Positions 7,638 through 10,163 of a DNA stretch of 10,163 bases are shown here, piece after piece. Below the pieces are notes generated by a model that was not told the DNA's origin, made no database searches, and worked only from the letters and a program-made list of their open reading frames with translations. Each line of letters opens with the position of its first letter. Position 1 is the first letter of the stretch. Source of the DNA: Gammaproteobacteria bacterium (GTDB lineage Bacteria; Pseudomonadota; Gammaproteobacteria; SURF-13); NCBI GenBank assembly GCA_023487615.1, contig JAMDBH010000083.1, positions 1 to 10,163 on the forward strand. Reading direction: 5' to 3'. Both the position numbers and the translations under genes were made by a program.

Positions 7638-8756
7638 ATGAACGTGCAACAGAATGTTATGGAACGTTATTCCGAAGGCGCCAAGGAACGTCAGACCGCC
7701 TTATGTTGTCCGGTGAATTACGACCATGGCCTGTTAAAAATTCTGCCGCAGGAAATCATCGAGAAGGATTACGGCTGCGGCGACCCCTCCCGTTATGTGC
7801 GCGAAGGTGATGTGGTGCTGGATCTCGGCAGCGGTGCGGGCAAGATCTGTTACATGGCTGCGCAACGGGTGGGTCCGCACGGCCGCGTTATCGGCGTGGA
7901 CATGACCGACGAGATGCTGGCACTGGCGCGCAAGTACCAGCCCGAGATGGCGGAAAAGCTGGGCGGCGACCGGGTGCGATTCGTAAAGAGCTATATCGAA
8001 GATCTGGCGCTCGATGTCGAGGCGATGGAGCGCTATCTGGCGGAGCACCCGGTGAGCAATGCCACGGATCTTGCTGCGCTGGAAGCCTGGAAAACGGCGC
8101 AGCGTAGCAAGCAGCCGCTGATTGCCGACAATTCCGTAGATCTGGTGATCTCCAACTGCGTGCTCAATCTGGTGGATGAAAAGCACAAGCAGCAATTGGT
8201 GCAGGAGATCTTCCGTGTACTCAAACCCGGCGGGCGCGTGGCGATTTCCGACATCGTGAGCGACGAGGTTGTCCCAGCGCATCTGCGCGCCGATCCCATG
8301 CTGTGGAGCGGCTGCATCTCCGGCGCATTTCAGGAACAGGAGTTTATCCGTACCTTCAAAGATAGCGGTTTCCTCGCAGCCTGTTATGACAAGTGGGACG
8401 CCGAACCCTGGCAAGTGATCGAGGGCATCGAATTCCGCTCTGTGACGCTCACGGCGGTGAAAGGCGCAGACACGGAGTGTCTCGATTACGGCCATGCCGT
8501 CATCTATCGCGGCCCCTATGCCACCATTACCGATGACGAGGGCCATGTGTATCCGCGCGGCGAACGAATGGCGGTCTGCGAGCGTACTTATAAGTTTCTG
8601 ACTGAAGGTCCGTACAGAGATGATTTCATCGGTATCGCACCGGCCGTGCAGCGCGAACCGGTCAATTGGTGCGTGCCAGCAGGCGCCTTGCGCCCCGCGG
8701 CGGAGACAAAAGGGGCGGCACATACGCAAACCGGCGTAAGCTCGGGTTGTTGTTAG
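7638..8756 (+). CDS. arsM: Arsenite S-adenosylmethionine methyltransferase
   Basis: A 372-residue cytoplasmic class I methyltransferase of the ArsM type, which transfers methyl groups from SAM to As(III). SAM motif I is VLDLGSGAGK (60-69), the acidic end of strand 2 is VIGVDMTDEML (84-94), and the post-motif segment is VLKPGGRVAISDIV (194-207). The likely arsenic-binding cysteines by family pattern are Cys47 (YGCGDP), Cys174 (SNCVLNLV) and Cys226 (SGCISGA). There is also a CC pair at 23-24 and a terminal CC at 371-372. A Glu/Ala-rich insert lies at about 125-160. A C-terminal extension (about 285-345) follows the core. GAGGA lies 7 nt before the ATG, so this start is firm. With arsS upstream, the likely product is dimethylarsenic feeding arsenosugar synthesis rather than volatile trimethylarsine alone. 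Repeats of family B flank it on both sides. Confidence 0.93.
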   Translation: MNVQQNVMERYSEGAKERQTALCCPVNYDHGLLKILPQEIIEKDYGCGDPSRYVREGDVVLDLGSGAGKICYMAAQRVGPHGRVIGVDMTDEMLALARKYQPEMAEKLGGDRVRFVKSYIEDLALDVEAMERYLAEHPVSNATDLAALEAWKTAQRSKQPLIADNSVDLVISNCVLNLVDEKHKQQLVQEIFRVLKPGGRVAISDIVSDEVVPAHLRADPMLWSGCISGAFQEQEFIRTFKDSGFLAACYDKWDAEPWQVIEGIEFRSVTLTAVKGADTECLDYGHAVIYRGPYATITDDEGHVYPRGERMAVCERTYKFLTEGPYRDDFIGIAPAVQREPVNWCVPAGALRPAAETKGAAHTQTGVSSGCC

Positions 8757-8782
8757 CCGCAAAATCTTTAAAAAAAACGATT

Positions 8783-8836
8783 CACCGCGGAGGGCGCGGA
8801 GGAAAATATTGTATTTTGATCTTGCCCTCTGCGGTG
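8783..8836 (+). repeat. Palindromic repeat family B, copy 2
   Basis: The left arm (8783-8795, CACCGCGGAGGGC) and right arm (8824-8836, GCCCTCTGCGGTG) form a 13-bp stem with one G-U pair. The A/T-rich loop region is similar in style to copy 1. Relative to copy 1, one base pair has changed on both sides (A-T there, G-C here), which is a compensated change. Units CGCGGAGGG and CGCGGAGGA are tandem at 8786-8803. It lies 26 bp after the arsM stop, in the same orientation as copy 1, and may act in 3' end formation of the arsM transcript, though no strong T-run follows. Confidence 0.8.
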
Positions 8837-8853
8837 CATAAGGTCTTCTTGCG

Positions 8854-8870
8854 CCGCCATTGAATGGCGG
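8854..8870 (+). promoter_or_regulatory. Perfect hairpin upstream of sugar dehydrogenase
   Basis: CCGCCAT-TGA-ATGGCGG is a perfect 7-bp stem with a 3-nt loop, ending 11 nt before the ATG of the sugar dehydrogenase. It covers the place where a Shine-Dalgarno sequence would be expected, and no good one is seen. It also contains an ATG that opens a 4-codon mini-ORF ending TAA at 8876-8878. It could be a translational control hairpin, an operator or a weak terminator without a T-run. Only the symmetry is certain. Confidence 0.4.
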
Positions 8871-8881
8871 TATCATAAGCA

Positions 8882-10018
8882 ATGGCGCGTTACATCGCAT
8901 TCCTATTCCCGCTCCTCTGCTGCTTCCTCCAAGTCGCACACGCAGAAATCACGCTGCGCCTCTCAGAAGTTGCCAGTGGCCTGAAAAACCCTCTCTACCT
9001 CACCAGCCCATCCGGCGATCCGCGCTTGTTTATTGTCGAGCAAGCGGGGCGCATTCGCATCGTTGAAAACGGCAAGCTGTTATCCACCCCTTTTATTGAC
9101 ATCGCGGGAAAGGTAAAGAGCGGCGGTGAACAGGGCCTGTTGAGCGTTGCTTTTCATCCTGATTATGCGAAGAACGGGTTTCTTTACGTCAACTACACCG
9201 ACAAAAGCGGCGACACTCGTATTGAGCGTTACCATGTAGCTTCCAACCCTAACCGTGCTGACCCCGATTCGGCCAAGCTGTTGCTCAAGATCGAGCAGCC
9301 TTACGCCAATCATAACGGCGGGCTGAATCTGTTTGGTCACGACGGCATGCTTTACATCGGCATGGGCGACGGCGGCGCTGCGGGCGATCCGCACGGCAAC
9401 GGGCAAAACCTTAAAACCCTGCTCGGCAAAATGTTGCGGATTGATGTGAATAAAGGCGATCCCTATGCGATTCCTTCGGATAATCCCTTTGTCGGGCGCA
9501 AAGATGCGCGTGCCGAGATCTGGGCCTACGGTTTGCGCAATCCTTGGCGCTATGCCTTCGATCGCAAAGAAAATCTCTTATATATCGCCGATGTGGGGCA
9601 GAACAAGATTGAAGAAATCAACGTCGTCCCGGCCGCGCAGAAGGGGCTCAACTATGGCTGGAACATCTTGGAAGGATCGTCCTGTTTTTCGCTGTTGTTC
9701 AGCCCCTCGTGTAAAAAAAGCGGCCTCGTTTTACCCGTGCTGGAATACGATCATGACCAGGGCTGCTCGGTGATCGGCGGTTTCGTCTATCGCGGCCGCG
9801 CCATTCCGGAACTCGCCGGCCACTATTTTTATTCTGATTACTGCACAGGTTTCCTCAAGAGTTTCAAATACGCCGGCGGTAAGGCGACCGAACAGCGCGA
9901 CTGGAAGGTGGGAGAGATCGGCAACATACTTTCGTTCGGCGAGGACGCGGGAGGAGAGTTGTATGTCATGTCGGACAAGGGCAGCGTTTATCGCCTGGTT
10001 AAAGACAGTCCAGAATAA
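8882..10018 (+). CDS. Secreted PQQ-dependent sugar dehydrogenase family protein
   Basis: A 378-residue six-bladed beta-propeller protein of the glucose/sorbosone dehydrogenase family (soluble aldose dehydrogenase type), predicted to be periplasmic. A Sec signal peptide is clear: a hydrophobic stretch at residues 5-18 and the site AHA before EITLRL, cleaved after residue 21. Family motifs include GEQGLLSVAFHPDY (82-95), YANHNGG with His144, the probable catalytic base, GMGDGG (160-165), and AEIWAYGLRNPWRYAFD (211-227). Then come YIADVGQNKIEEIN and LNYGWNILEG, with SVIGGFVYRG near the end. Cys268, 277, 295 and 321 could form disulfides. PQQ binding is expected from the family but not all members oxidise sugars. 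The ATG gives an intact signal peptide though it lacks a clear Shine-Dalgarno sequence. Same strand as arsM, 125 bp away; a functional link is unproven. Confidence 0.9.
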   Translation: MARYIAFLFPLLCCFLQVAHAEITLRLSEVASGLKNPLYLTSPSGDPRLFIVEQAGRIRIVENGKLLSTPFIDIAGKVKSGGEQGLLSVAFHPDYAKNGFLYVNYTDKSGDTRIERYHVASNPNRADPDSAKLLLKIEQPYANHNGGLNLFGHDGMLYIGMGDGGAAGDPHGNGQNLKTLLGKMLRIDVNKGDPYAIPSDNPFVGRKDARAEIWAYGLRNPWRYAFDRKENLLYIADVGQNKIEEINVVPAAQKGLNYGWNILEGSSCFSLLFSPSCKKSGLVLPVLEYDHDQGCSVIGGFVYRGRAIPELAGHYFYSDYCTGFLKSFKYAGGKATEQRDWKVGEIGNILSFGEDAGGELYVMSDKGSVYRLVKDSPE

Positions 10019-10163
10019 TTACTCGCCTGTGAAAAAAATATCACCGTAATAGGCCGTAGCGGTCTCGCCGGTGTTGTCGGTATCGGTCATGATGGCGACG
10101 CCGGAGATCATGGGCGGTTCCTCGCCAAAGGCCTTTTTATAATCTTCATAGACGTTGCGGTAT
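10019..10163 (-). CDS. DUF3047 family protein, C-terminal fragment
   Basis: The last 47 residues and TAA stop of a gene that enters from the right edge on the minus strand. The fragment begins YRNVYEDYKKAFGEEPP and continues ISGVAIMTDTDNTGETATAYYGDIFF, which matches the conserved end of DUF3047 proteins (a periplasmic or secreted family of unknown function with a lectin-like beta-sandwich appearance; the fold is recalled, not shown here). Its stop codon directly abuts the stop of the convergent sugar dehydrogenase. The rest of the gene is outside the window. Confidence 0.85.
   Translation of the reverse strand, partial: YRNVYEDYKKAFGEEPPMISGVAIMTDTDNTGETATAYYGDIFFTGE

Noticed and set aside
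7734..8939. 401-codon open frame on the minus strand
   Set aside because: It is antisense to arsM, whose motifs and Shine-Dalgarno sequence are clear; composition is that of a shadow frame with no recognisable domain.

Overview
The window reads as chromosomal DNA of a moderately GC-rich bacterium. A proteobacterium, probably a gammaproteobacterium, fits best. The grounds are the TrxB type, the DUF2062 and DUF3047 genes, the PiT/VTT membrane proteins and the Shine-Dalgarno-type starts. This placement is inference from protein style, not from a marker gene. No rRNA, tRNA, transposase, integrase or CRISPR array was seen.

Layout, left to right. (1) At 3-1010 on the minus strand is the N-terminal 336 residues of a GH13 alpha-amylase-type enzyme, cut by the window edge. 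(2) Divergent from it is a DUF2062 membrane protein (1078-1605), whose ATG sits just behind a consensus -10 box and may be leaderless. (3) It converges on thioredoxin reductase trxB (minus, 1711-2670), with palindromic repeat A copy 1 between them; the repeat tail forms the last codons and stop of trxB. (4) A poorly characterised interval (2671-3108) holds a weak 78-codon ORF on the minus strand and a small 5' hairpin before an APC/CAT-family amino acid permease (3109-4521). (5) Repeat A copy 2 (4553-4663) follows. (6) Next comes a same-strand block: VTT/TMEM64-type membrane protein, PiT-type phosphate transporter, arsS (radical SAM arsenosugar enzyme), repeat B copy 1, arsM (arsenite methyltransferase), repeat B copy 2, then a secreted PQQ-type sugar dehydrogenase. 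(7) The last gene converges with zero spacing on the 3' end of a DUF3047 gene (minus) that runs off the right edge. The amylase and DUF3047 fragments are on the minus strand and cut by the window edges, so they are easy to miss.

Functionally, the clearest theme is arsenic. ArsM methylates arsenite with SAM. ArsS, a radical SAM enzyme, is known to join the dimethylated product to a 5'-deoxyadenosyl group, the first committed step to arsenosugars. Upstream, in a tight run (4-nt overlap, then 5 nt), lie a PiT transporter (a family that can admit arsenate along with phosphate) and a VTT protein. No ArsR regulator, ArsB/Acr3 efflux pump or arsenate reductase is present in the window.

The most unusual structural signal is two families of about 60-110 bp palindromic repeats, each in two same-orientation copies. 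Both are built of 8-9 nt sub-units. The A pair spans the trxB-permease segment; the B pair brackets arsM.
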